Shown here piece by piece: positions 1-6,862 of a stretch of DNA of 64,000 nt. Made by a program: the position numbers and the translations under genes. The notes beneath the pieces are model-generated. The model searched no databases and was not told the DNA's origin. It saw only the letters and a list, made by a program, of their open reading frames with translations. The stretch's first letter is position 1, and each line of letters opens with the position of its first letter. This DNA comes from Endomicrobiaceae bacterium (GTDB taxonomy: Bacteria; Elusimicrobiota; Endomicrobiia; Endomicrobiales; Endomicrobiaceae): the NCBI GenBank assembly GCA_028711215.1, contig JAQTSO010000005.1, positions 1 through 64,000 on the forward strand, in the 5' to 3' direction.

Positions 1-1
1 C

Positions 2-127
2 GGAGACAATATAACTATGGACATTGAATTGATAATGCCTGTAGCAATGGAAACACAACTTAGATTTGCAATCAGAGAAGGCGGAAGAACTGTAGGTTCC
101 GGTGTTGTAACTGAAATAATAGCGTAA
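2..127 (+). CDS. tuf: Elongation factor Tu, C-terminal end (partial)
   Basis: The last 41 codons of an open frame entering from the left edge and ending at TAA 125-127. The translation ([20 protein letters not shown], then [20 protein letters not shown]) is the C-terminal beta-barrel of EF-Tu, the GTPase that carries aminoacyl-tRNA to the ribosome. [15 protein letters not shown] is one of the best conserved stretches of the family. The order tuf-rpmG-trnW-secE-nusG is a common bacterial arrangement and supports the call. Only the C-terminus is visible; the GTPase domain lies outside the window. Confidence 0.96.
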   Translation, partial: GDNITMDIELIMPVAMETQLRFAIREGGRTVGSGVVTEIIA

Positions 128-153
128 TTTGTACATAATTGGAGAAAATCAAA

Positions 154-306
154 ATGGGTGACAGAGTAATTATAACTATGGCTTGTACTGAATGCAAAAA
201 CAGAAATTATTATTTTGCAAGAGGCAAAAAACAAGAAGGAAAATTAGAAGTTAAAAAGTTTTGTAGAGCATGTGGTAAACATGTTTTGCATAAAGAGACG
301 AAATAG
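154..306 (+). CDS. rpmG: 50S ribosomal protein L33
   Basis: A 50-residue protein starting at ATG 154, with a GGAGA Shine-Dalgarno at 141-145. It carries two CxxC pairs (CTEC near residues 11-14, CRAC near 37-40), so it is the zinc-binding C+ form of L33, a small protein of the large ribosomal subunit near the E site. The usual L33 pattern RNY-(8-10 residues)-LE-K-FC is visible. It sits between tuf and tRNA-Trp/secE, its usual place. Confidence 0.95.
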   Translation: MGDRVIITMACTECKNRNYYFARGKKQEGKLEVKKFCRACGKHVLHKETK

Positions 307-344
307 TTTAGAAATTCCTGCTCTTTCAATAAAATTTGTTAACG

Positions 345-374
345 AAAAAGGACAATTATAATCCTTTTTAATTT
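345..374 (+). terminator. Probable Rho-independent terminator after rpmG
   Basis: An 8-bp perfect stem (345-352 AAAAAGGA with 362-369 TCCTTTTT) with a 9-base loop, followed by an AATTTT tract. It lies after rpmG and before tRNA-Trp, so it may end tuf-rpmG transcription or attenuate it before secE-nusG. The stem is A/T-rich, so its strength is uncertain. Confidence 0.55.
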
Positions 375-409
375 TCAAAATATATTGAATTAGTTGGAAC
401 CAAAAGCCA

Positions 410-480
410 GGGGGCATAGGCTAACGGTAAACTTCTGGTCTCCAAAACCAGCTTTGTTGGTTCAAATCCAGCTGCCCCCG
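410..480 (+). tRNA. trnW: tRNA-Trp (anticodon CCA)
   Basis: A cloverleaf can be drawn by hand. The acceptor stem is 410-416 (GGGGGCA) with 473-479 (TGCCCCC), with discriminator G480 as usual for bacterial tRNA-Trp. The anticodon stem is 435-439/447-451 around loop CTCCAAA, with anticodon CCA at 442-444. The T stem is 456-460/468-472 around TTCAAAT. The D arm (419-433) is weak: pairing 10-25 is G-U and 12-23 is C-A. No CCA end is encoded. It lies just before secE, as in many bacteria. Confidence 0.95.
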
Positions 481-519
481 TTTTAAGTTTTGATATAAAA
501 AAGTTGTAGAGGATGATAA

Positions 520-717
520 ATGTCTTTATTCAATAATGCGATTCAGTTTTTTAAAGAAGCTTATGTTGAGCTGACAAAAGTCACTTGGCTGGGTAAAAAA
601 GAAGTTATTGCGACGACAATAGTTGTTATTATATTTATTATAATACTTGCTCTTTTCGTTAGTTTTGTTGATTTAATATTATCAACAATTTTAGGTATAA
701 TAATGAAACTGGGGTAA
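520..717 (+). CDS. secE: Preprotein translocase subunit SecE
   Basis: A 65-residue single-span form of SecE, the clamp subunit of the SecYEG protein-conducting channel in the inner membrane. An amphipathic N-terminal helix carries the family motif ELTKVTW (about residues 17-23), followed by one transmembrane helix (about 30-55). The length is normal for non-enterobacterial SecE. It has a GAGG Shine-Dalgarno near 509-512 and is followed 4 bases later by nusG, the classical secE-nusG pair. Confidence 0.96.
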   Translation: MSLFNNAIQFFKEAYVELTKVTWLGKKEVIATTIVVIIFIIILALFVSFVDLILSTILGIIMKLG

Positions 718-721
718 AAAA

Positions 722-1252
722 ATGGCTAATCAATGGTACGTTGTCCATACATATTCTGGACATGAAGATAAGGTAAAAAATAGTATTGAAAGAACTGTTG
801 AAAATTTGGGAATGAAAAATATGATTTCTCAGATTTTGGTTCCGACAGAAGAAGTTGTTTCGGTAAAAAATAACAAGAGAAAAATAAGAAAGAAAAAATT
901 TTATCCCGGTTATGTTTTTATTGAAATGACAATTAACAATGAAACATATTGGTTAATCAGAAACACAACAGGTGTAACCGGCTTTTTAGGAGGGGTAAAA
1001 CCTATTCCTATGGCAGAAAATGAGGTAGCGAATTTAATTAATGCTATAGTAAATCCGGACAGTGCAAAACCAAGACCGGCAGTTATGTTTGAAAGAGAAG
1101 AAAATGTCCGAATTGCAGAAGGACCTTTTAAACATTTTATTGGCGTTGTTGAAGAAATAAATCAGGAAAAGGGAAAACTGAAAGTTATGGTTACGATTTT
1201 CGGAAGACCAACTCCGGTAGAATTAGACTTTTTACAAGTTGAAAAAATATAG
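722..1252 (+). CDS. nusG: Transcription termination/antitermination protein NusG
   Basis: A 176-residue two-domain NusG. The NGN domain (about residues 1-115) starts with QWYVVHTYSGHE and includes PGYVFIEM and the TGVTGFLGG loop. The C-terminal KOW domain (about 125-176) includes VRIAEGPFKHFIGVVEEI and ends FGRPTPVELDFLQVEKI. It binds RNA polymerase and couples it to the ribosome or to Rho. The length is typical, with no extra insert. It lies directly downstream of secE and upstream of rplK. Confidence 0.97.
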   Translation: MANQWYVVHTYSGHEDKVKNSIERTVENLGMKNMISQILVPTEEVVSVKNNKRKIRKKKFYPGYVFIEMTINNETYWLIRNTTGVTGFLGGVKPIPMAENEVANLINAIVNPDSAKPRPAVMFEREENVRIAEGPFKHFIGVVEEINQEKGKLKVMVTIFGRPTPVELDFLQVEKI

Positions 1253-1398
1253 TAAATTTATAAGTTTGGCTGTCTGTTGATTGTTACGGCAACAAACGGC
1301 AATGAAAATAGTCGAAAAAATAGTATTTTTAAAACGTAGTAATGAATTTTAGAAATACAAAGTTGTGTACGAAGCAGTAAGAAAATAGGAGAAAAATA

Positions 1399-1830
1399 AT
1401 GCCACCAAAGAAAGTTAAAACGCAAATTAAGTTACAGATACCTGCAGGAGCAGCAAATCCTGCACCACCGGTAGGTCCGGCACTCGGACAACAAGGTGTA
1501 AACATAATGGATTTTTGTAAGCAATTCAATGAAAGAACAAAAAAAATGGAACAAGGAATGGCAACACCTGTTGTTATAACAGTGTATGAAGACAGATCCT
1601 TTACATTTATTACAAAAATGCCGCCGGTTCCTGCGTTAGTTAAAAAAGCAGCTGGAGTTGCAAAAGCATCCGGTACGCCAAATAAAGTAAAAGTCGGTTC
1701 AATAACAGCACAGCAAGTTGAAGAAATAGCAAAACAAAAAATGCCTGATTTAAATGCAATAGATTTAGAAGGTGCAAAATTGATGGTTGAAGGAACAGCA
1801 AGAAGTATGGGTATTGAAGTAAAAAAATAA
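1399..1830 (+). CDS. rplK: 50S ribosomal protein L11
   Basis: 143 residues, full length for L11, the stalk-base protein that binds the GTPase-associated centre of 23S rRNA. The N-terminal domain shows [20 protein letters not shown] and [18 protein letters not shown]. The RNA-binding C-terminal domain ends with [20 protein letters not shown]. The start ATG follows an AGGAGA Shine-Dalgarno. The 146 bases between nusG and rplK show no convincing promoter or hairpin. It is co-transcribed with rplA, with a regulatory hairpin between them. Confidence 0.97.
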   Translation: MPPKKVKTQIKLQIPAGAANPAPPVGPALGQQGVNIMDFCKQFNERTKKMEQGMATPVVITVYEDRSFTFITKMPPVPALVKKAAGVAKASGTPNKVKVGSITAQQVEEIAKQKMPDLNAIDLEGAKLMVEGTARSMGIEVKK

Positions 1831-1844
1831 GCAGTTAAAATAAA

Positions 1845-1883
1845 GTGGGAGCAGTAGTCAAAAGATTATTGTGATTGAACCAC
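1845..1883 (+). promoter_or_regulatory. Ribosomal protein L1 binding hairpin (autogenous operator) upstream of rplA
   Basis: Seen: an outer 4-bp helix GTGG 1845-1848 with CCAC 1880-1883. Inside it is an asymmetric loop with GAG on the 5' side and TGATTGAA on the 3' side, then an 8-bp hairpin (1852-1859 with 1864-1871, two G-U pairs) closed by an AAAA loop. Known: L1 binds 23S helices 76-78 and its own mRNA through a GGGAG / GTGA asymmetric-loop motif between two helices. The rRNA strands have the same GTGGGAG...GTGAA...CCAC layout. The rplA Shine-Dalgarno (AGGAG 1884-1888) abuts the 3' leg, so bound L1 would be placed to block initiation on rplA. Confidence 0.85.
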
Positions 1884-1894
1884 AGGAGAAAAAA

Positions 1895-2578
1895 ATGGCA
1901 AAGAGATTTAATGAAGTCGCAAAGTTAGTAGATTTAAACAAATTGTATTCTGTCAATGACGCATCGGGTTTAATAAAACAAACTGCAAAAGCAAAATTTG
2001 ATGAATCGGTTGAAGTCCACATTCGTTTAGGTATTGACCCAAAAAAAAGTGATCAAAGTGTCAGAGGAACAGTCTCACTTCCTAATGGTCTTGGCAAATC
2101 ACGAAAAGTTGTTGTTATCGCAAAAGGTGATAAACAAAATGAAGCTAAAAATGCAGGAGCAGATGCATTTGGATCAAGTGATATCATTGATGAAATAGCA
2201 AAAGGATGGCTGGATTTTGATATTTTAGTTGCAACGCCGGATGCTATGAAAGATTTATCTAAAGTTGCAAAAATATTAGGTCCAAAAGGTTTAATGCCAA
2301 ATCCAAAATCAGGAACTGTTACGTTTGATATTGAACAAACAGTAAAAGATTTGAAAAAAGGCAGAGTTGAATATAAAAATGATGCTTACGGTATAATTCA
2401 TTGTGCTGTTGGAAAGGCATCTTTTGAAGCCGATAAAATAGCAGAAAATATAAAAGTTCTTCTTGAAGCAGTTCAAAAAGCAAAGCCATCGGTTGCTAAG
2501 GGACAATATATAAAGAGTATTTCAGTCTCTTCAACAATGGGACCCGGAATATTTATAGATCACAACCAAAAGTTCTAA
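1895..2578 (+). CDS. rplA: 50S ribosomal protein L1
   Basis: 227 residues from ATG 1895. An upstream in-frame GTG at 1871 exists, but it lies inside the L1 operator hairpin, while ATG 1895 follows an ideal AGGAG Shine-Dalgarno (1884-1888) and gives the normal L1 N-terminus MAKRFNEV. Conserved blocks are FDESVEVHIRLGIDPKKSDQ, VRGTVSLPNGLGK and the signature KILGPKGLMPNPKSGTVT. L1 forms the mobile L1 stalk and represses its own operon. A strong hairpin follows, and rplJ-rplL do not come next. Confidence 0.97.
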   Translation: MAKRFNEVAKLVDLNKLYSVNDASGLIKQTAKAKFDESVEVHIRLGIDPKKSDQSVRGTVSLPNGLGKSRKVVVIAKGDKQNEAKNAGADAFGSSDIIDEIAKGWLDFDILVATPDAMKDLSKVAKILGPKGLMPNPKSGTVTFDIEQTVKDLKKGRVEYKNDAYGIIHCAVGKASFEADKIAENIKVLLEAVQKAKPSVAKGQYIKSISVSSTMGPGIFIDHNQKF

Positions 2579-2607
2579 TTTTTTTGGTTAAAATATAATG
2601 TGTTTTG

Positions 2608-2648
2608 CAAAAACAAGAAGATGTTCGATTTTATTCTTCTTGTTTTTG
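2608..2648 (+). terminator. Terminator-like perfect inverted repeat after rplA
   Basis: A 14-bp perfect stem: 2608-2621 (CAAAAACAAGAAGA) with 2635-2648 (TCTTCTTGTTTTTG), with a 13-base loop. It follows the rplA stop by about 30 bases and precedes argF, so it probably closes the rplK-rplA transcript. No long T tract follows (TAGTTTTAAT), so it could also act as an RNA-stabilising 3' end. Confidence 0.65.
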
Positions 2649-2688
2649 TAGTTTTAATAAGTTAAAAATGTGTACAAAAGAGTTTATT

Positions 2689-3618
2689 ATGAAAAAACTG
2701 AAAAAAGATTTATTATCAATATATGATTTAGATGCAACGCAAATACTTGATTTGGTTGTAAGTGCCAGGAAATTAAAAAAATCAAAATATTCCAACAAAT
2801 TAAAAGGTAAAGTTATTGGTCTTATTTTTGAAAAACCTTCAACAAGGACAATGGTTTCTTTTGCTACGGCAATTGCCCAGGAAGGGGGAACTCCTCTGAT
2901 TCTTGATACACAGAAATTACAAACTAAAAGGGGCGAATCTGTTTCTGATACAGCAAAAGTTTTATCAAGATATTTAGACGGTGTAATTATAAGGGCTTTT
3001 AAACATGAATATGTTGAAGAATTTGCAATAAATTCAAATATTCCTATAATTAATGCTTTAACTGATTACGAACATCCATGTCAAATATTAGCAGATTTGA
3101 TGACTATTATTGAAAAATTTAAAATAAAATCCGTTAAAGAATTATCGAAATTGAAAATAGTTTTTGCGGGTGATACCAACAACGTTGCTAATTCATGGAT
3201 TGCTTTATCTGCGGTGCTTGGACTTAACTTCACACTTTTAGGTGCAAAAAAATACCCTCCCAAAAAAGAATTTTTAATTAAAGCTTTAGATATTGCAAAA
3301 AAAACAAAATCAAAAATAGTGGTTTCTAATGATTTGGATGCCGTTATTGGTGCTAATGTTATTTATACGGATGTTTGGACTTCCATGGGAGCAGAAAAAG
3401 AGGAAGATGAAAGGATAAAAGCTCTTACCCCTTATCAAGTTAATATAGAACTTCTTAAAAAAGCAAGTAAAGATTGTATAGTTATGCATTGTTTACCTGC
3501 TGTTAGGGGTGAAGAAATATCAGCAGAAATAATGGATATTCAGGAAAAAAATATTCTCGATCAGGCAGAAAACAGATTACATATCCAGAAAGCAATACTG
3601 CTTGAGTTGATAAAATGA
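2689..3618 (+). CDS. argF: Ornithine carbamoyltransferase
   Basis: Transfers the carbamoyl group of carbamoyl phosphate to ornithine to give citrulline (arginine synthesis, or the reverse in arginine catabolism). From ATG 2689 the product is 309 residues, the normal length; the frame stays open upstream to 2605, but that part overlaps the terminator hairpin and has no family match. Motifs: STRT (51-54, carbamoyl phosphate binding), HPCQ (129-132), the DVWTSMG loop (228-234) and HCLP (267-270). The last two mark the ornithine enzyme rather than the aspartate enzyme. No other arg genes are adjacent, so an anabolic or catabolic role cannot be told from context. Confidence 0.9.
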   Translation: MKKLKKDLLSIYDLDATQILDLVVSARKLKKSKYSNKLKGKVIGLIFEKPSTRTMVSFATAIAQEGGTPLILDTQKLQTKRGESVSDTAKVLSRYLDGVIIRAFKHEYVEEFAINSNIPIINALTDYEHPCQILADLMTIIEKFKIKSVKELSKLKIVFAGDTNNVANSWIALSAVLGLNFTLLGAKKYPPKKEFLIKALDIAKKTKSKIVVSNDLDAVIGANVIYTDVWTSMGAEKEEDERIKALTPYQVNIELLKKASKDCIVMHCLPAVRGEEISAEIMDIQEKNILDQAENRLHIQKAILLELIK

Positions 3619-3630
3619 AAAATATAAATA

Positions 3631-3639
3631 TGCTATAAT
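3631..3639 (+). promoter_or_regulatory. Extended -10 promoter for the GpgS-HAD gene
   Basis: TGC-TATAAT: a perfect -10 (3634-3639) with the TGN extension at 3631-3632. No good -35 is spaced at 16-18 bases, which an extended -10 can tolerate. It lies just after the argF stop and would start a leader of about 115 bases near 3646. Confidence 0.55.
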
Positions 3640-3678
3640 TTAGTGGGTTCATAATTGATATTTATTATGAAGATTGTG

Positions 3679-3725
3679 AAATGGTTGGGTCGCCATTTGG
3701 ATTTATCTGAGTGGTGACTTTTTTT
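3679..3725 (+). promoter_or_regulatory. Attenuator-like leader with two mutually exclusive hairpins
   Basis: Terminator form: GTCGCCA 3689-3695 pairs with TGGTGAC 3712-3718 (7 bp, one G-U) and runs into seven T's (3719-3725). Alternative form: AAATGG 3679-3684 pairs perfectly with CCATTT 3693-3698. Both need bases 3693-3695, so only one can form. This terminator/antiterminator layout lies between a promoter and the start of the glycosyltransferase at 3764, which suggests premature-termination control. I do not recognise a known riboswitch class. It could instead be the end of argF, or a small RNA. Confidence 0.55.
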
Positions 3726-3763
3726 CTGCAAAGATTAATTTAACCAAAAAGGAGGAACATATT

Positions 3764-5056
3764 ATGAAAATAAGTTGCGTAATTCCTGCATATAATGAAG
3801 AAACAACTATAATACCTCTTATAAGAAATGTCAAAAAAGTAGAATCAATAAATGAAATAATTGTTGTTGATGACGGATCTGATGATCAAACATACAATTT
3901 TGCAAAATCAGAAAATATTACAGTATTAAGACATACTAAAAATAAAGGCAAAGGGGCATCAATAAAAACAGGTGCCGGTCATGCTTCCGGGGAAATAATC
4001 CTTTTTTTAGATGCTGATCTTGCGAACATGTCACCAAAAAAAATAGCTTCACTTTTACAACCGCTTGAAAATGATGATGCCGATTTGGTTAAAGCTTCTT
4101 TCTCACGTTCAAGGGGAAGAGTAACCGAACTTGTTGTAAAACCGCTTTTTCAGGTTATACTTCCTTTTTTAACTTTTAATCAGCCGTTAAGCGGACAATT
4201 TGCAATAAAAGCTCACCTGATGAAAGAATTGGTAGTAGATGATAAATGGGGAGTAGATATTCAAATACTTATACAGGCAATAAAAAAAGGGGTGCGTATT
4301 GTTGAAGTTGATATAGGAAAATTAATACATAAAAAACAACCTATTGAAAATCTGGCAATAATGTCAGAACAGGTTATAAAATCCATTCTTTCTGAAATAG
4401 GAATGATAGCCAATAAGCACAAACTGATTATTTTTGATTTTGATAAAACCTTAATAGAAGAAAGTAGTATTGAAATTTTTGCCAGCCAATTCGGATTTAC
4501 AAAAACTTTAAACGATTTAAGACATCAATATCAGGAACACAAAATACGTGATTCACAAATCACGACAAAACTTGCCGAATTTTTCAAAGGTAAAAGTGAT
4601 GAAGATTTAAAAGTTGTTTACAATAAATTACATTTGCAGGATAATATAATTAAAGTAATAGAACGACTTAAAAAACGAAGATATGAATTAGCCATAGTTT
4701 CACATGCTTTTTCACCGGTAGTATATCACTTTGCAGAACAACTTGGTATTCCAAAGGAAAATGTTATATGTCCTGTTTTAGTAAAAGGGAAAAACGATAA
4801 ATACAATGGTGAAGTTTTGGCAAAAACACATCATAATTCAACTTGTTGCGACGGTATTATTTGCAAATCAGATGCTGCAAATGAACTCATGGAAAAACTT
4901 GAAGTTACACCTGAAGAATGTATTGCAGTAGGAGACGGCAGGTCAGATGAATGTCTTTTTCGTGCTTCAGGATTGGCATTAGCCTATAAATCAAAACAAA
5001 AGATTGGAGATATATCAATATCTCATTTCAGTGAAATATTAATATATGCTGAATAA
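3764..5056 (+). CDS. Fused GpgS-like glycosyltransferase / HAD phosphatase
   Basis: 430 residues in two domains. Residues 1-215 are a GT-A glycosyltransferase: CVIPAYNEE, VVDDGS (DD 36-37), the DAD metal motif (83-85), and GRVTELVVKPLF, QPLSGQFAIKA and WGVDIQILI. These last three resemble the signature blocks of glucosyl-3-phosphoglycerate synthase (GpgS). Residues 220-430 are a HAD-IB (SerB-like) phosphatase with all four motifs: DFDKT (225-229), Ser 313 in IVSHAF, Lys 368 and GDGRSD (390-395). In known pathways GpgS makes glucosyl-3-phosphoglycerate and a separate phosphatase releases glucosylglycerate, so one chain here could do both steps. The substrate is inferred. An AGGAGG Shine-Dalgarno precedes the ATG. 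Confidence 0.75.
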   Translation: MKISCVIPAYNEETTIIPLIRNVKKVESINEIIVVDDGSDDQTYNFAKSENITVLRHTKNKGKGASIKTGAGHASGEIILFLDADLANMSPKKIASLLQPLENDDADLVKASFSRSRGRVTELVVKPLFQVILPFLTFNQPLSGQFAIKAHLMKELVVDDKWGVDIQILIQAIKKGVRIVEVDIGKLIHKKQPIENLAIMSEQVIKSILSEIGMIANKHKLIIFDFDKTLIEESSIEIFASQFGFTKTLNDLRHQYQEHKIRDSQITTKLAEFFKGKSDEDLKVVYNKLHLQDNIIKVIERLKKRRYELAIVSHAFSPVVYHFAEQLGIPKENVICPVLVKGKNDKYNGEVLAKTHHNSTCCDGIICKSDAANELMEKLEVTPEECIAVGDGRSDECLFRASGLALAYKSKQKIGDISISHFSEILIYAE

Positions 5057-5061
5057 CTAGA

Positions 5062-5090
5062 TTGAATTAACTTAAAAAATTTAGTATAAT
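5062..5090 (+). promoter_or_regulatory. Sigma-70 type promoter of the rpsB operon
   Basis: TTGAAT (5062-5067), a 17-base spacer and TATAAT (5085-5090). The predicted start near 5097 leaves a structured leader of about 130 bases before rpsB. Confidence 0.8.
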
Positions 5091-5125
5091 TTGCACCAAG
5101 TTTAGTCGTAGAAGCTAAATACACA

Positions 5126-5181
5126 CACAAACGGATTATTCAACGGTCCCTTTTTTGAGGGCTTGAATTCGGAAGTTTGTG
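5126..5181 (+). promoter_or_regulatory. Structured 5' leader of rpsB
   Basis: Three nested helices: CACAAAC 5126-5132 with GTTTGTG 5175-5181; ATTCAA 5138-5143 with TTGAAT 5163-5168; CCC 5148-5150 with GGG 5159-5161 around a T-rich loop. A small hairpin, CATTCT 5186-5191 with AGAATG 5196-5201, follows before the AAGGAGAG Shine-Dalgarno. S2 is known to repress rpsB-tsf through leader structures in Gammaproteobacteria. That this one binds S2 is an inference. Confidence 0.5.
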
Positions 5182-5226
5182 GAGGCATTCTTTTTAGAAT
5201 GAAAAAACCAAAGGAGAGTAAAGAGT

Positions 5227-6000
5227 ATGGCAAATGTAACAATGAAGTCATTGTTGGAATCCGGTGTACATTTTGGACATCAAACAAGAAGATGGAATCC
5301 GAAGATGGGGAAGTTTATTTTCGGAAGCAGAAACAAAATTCATATTATAGATCTTCAAAAAACCTTGAAGGAACTCAAAAAAGTCTATAAAGTCGTAAGA
5401 GATTTTTCTGCCGAAGGAAAAGAATTTCTTTTTGTAGGAACAAAAAAACAAGCTCAGGAACCAATTAAAGAAGAAGCTTTAAAATGCAGTTCTTATTTTG
5501 TATCCGACAGATGGCTGGGCGGTACTCTTACAAATTACGATACCCTGAAAAAATCCATAGCAAGACTAAAAGAACTTGATGCAATGAAAGAAAACGGTAT
5601 TTTTAAAGTACTTTCAAAAAAAGAACAATCTCAAAAAGAAAAAGAAAGAATCAAACTTGAAAAATCTTTGGAAGGTTTGAAAAATATGTCAAAACTTCCG
5701 GATGTAATGTTTATTATAGACCCTGTTGAAGAAGCAACAGCGCTTGCAGAAGCAAGAAAACTCGGTATTCCGGTCGTTGCAGTTTGTGACACAAACTGTG
5801 ATCCTGATTTAATAGATTATCCTGTTCCGGGAAATGATGACGCAATAAGAGCAGTAAAATTATTCTGTTCTGTTATTGCTGATGCTGTATTAGAAGGAAA
5901 GGGGATTGAAAATAAGCAAGAAAATGCTGAAAATGTTATGGAAGATGCCCCCGAATCAAATAATGTTGTAGAGGAAAAAAAAGAAGAAACAATTCAATAA
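5227..6000 (+). CDS. rpsB: 30S ribosomal protein S2
   Basis: 257 residues, starting [20 protein letters not shown], the classic S2 N-terminus. Further signatures are [15 protein letters not shown], the [15 protein letters not shown] block and a C-terminal half with [20 protein letters not shown] followed by GNDDAIRA. The last 30 residues form an acidic, glutamate-rich tail. S2 joins the small subunit late and helps bind S1. It has an AAGGAGAG Shine-Dalgarno and is first in the rpsB-tsf-pyrH-frr run. Confidence 0.97.
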   Translation: MANVTMKSLLESGVHFGHQTRRWNPKMGKFIFGSRNKIHIIDLQKTLKELKKVYKVVRDFSAEGKEFLFVGTKKQAQEPIKEEALKCSSYFVSDRWLGGTLTNYDTLKKSIARLKELDAMKENGIFKVLSKKEQSQKEKERIKLEKSLEGLKNMSKLPDVMFIIDPVEEATALAEARKLGIPVVAVCDTNCDPDLIDYPVPGNDDAIRAVKLFCSVIADAVLEGKGIENKQENAENVMEDAPESNNVVEEKKEETIQ

Positions 6001-6013
6001 GGAGAACATTAAA

Positions 6014-6862
6014 ATGTCAGTTGAACTTATATCAAAACTTAGAGAAATGACAAGTGCAGGCATAAAGGATTGCAATAATGCACTTAAAGAAGCAAATAAT
6101 GATTTAGAAAAAGCAGTTCAGATCTTAAGAGAAAAAGGAATTGCTTCTGCCGTTAAAAGAGCGGACAGATCAGCAAAACAGGGAACTGTTGTTGCTAAGA
6201 TCAGTCCTGATAAGAAAACCGGAGTATTGGTTGAAGTTAACTGTGAAACTGATTTTGTTGCAAAAACAGATAATTTTAAAGCTCTTGTAAATAATATTGC
6301 AAATCATGTTGAAAAATCTAATTCAAATGAAAGTATCCTTGACCAGAAATATGACGACAGCCAAACAGTAAAAGATTTAATTACAAATGCCATTGCAACA
6401 ATAGGTGAAAATATTGTTTTAAAAAGAGCGGTTAAATTTCAGTCAACAGGTGTTGTAAGTTCTTATGTTCACGGAGAACTCGGAACATTGGGAGTTTTAG
6501 TAAATTTTGAATGTTCAGATGAAGTTGCAAAATCTGAAAAATTCCAAAGTTTGACAAAAGAAATCGCAATGCAAATCGCTGCCGTCAGTCCTTCTTATGT
6601 GACAAGAGACCAGGTCCCTCAGGAAGAATTGGCCAAAGAAAAAGAAATCTATGTAAAACAGTTACAGGAAGAAGGAAAGCCTGCGAACATAATCGAAAAA
6701 ATTATCGTCGGAAAATTAGACAAGTATTATTCTCAGGTATGTTTGGTTGAACAGCCGTACATGAGAGATACAACCGGCAAACAAAAAATTCAGGAAATTA
6801 TAAATCAAGCCGGTACAGGTATAACAGTAAAAGAGTTTGCAAGATTTAAAATCGGGGAATAA
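6014..6862 (+). CDS. tsf: Elongation factor Ts
   Basis: 282 residues. It is the nucleotide exchange factor that regenerates EF-Tu-GTP. The N-terminal UBA-like domain starts VELISKLREMTSAGIKDCNNAL. The EF-Tu-contacting motif TDFVAKTDNF is present, and the full dimerisation region is retained, so it is the long form. An AAGGAGA Shine-Dalgarno precedes the start. The stop TAA overlaps the pyrH ATG by one base (TAATG), indicating translational coupling. Confidence 0.97.
   Translation: MSVELISKLREMTSAGIKDCNNALKEANNDLEKAVQILREKGIASAVKRADRSAKQGTVVAKISPDKKTGVLVEVNCETDFVAKTDNFKALVNNIANHVEKSNSNESILDQKYDDSQTVKDLITNAIATIGENIVLKRAVKFQSTGVVSSYVHGELGTLGVLVNFECSDEVAKSEKFQSLTKEIAMQIAAVSPSYVTRDQVPQEELAKEKEIYVKQLQEEGKPANIIEKIIVGKLDKYYSQVCLVEQPYMRDTTGKQKIQEIINQAGTGITVKEFARFKIGE

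Noticed and set aside
1253-1398. nusG-rplK spacer as a second ribosomal-protein operator or terminator
   Set aside because: It has only a short TTGTT-ACGGC-AACAA hairpin and a weak A/T triloop stem. The GGGAG/GTGA signature of the L1 site is absent.
2605-2688. N-terminal extension of argF
   Set aside because: The open frame here overlaps the perfect inverted repeat after rplA and has no family counterpart; ATG 2689 gives the normal enzyme length.
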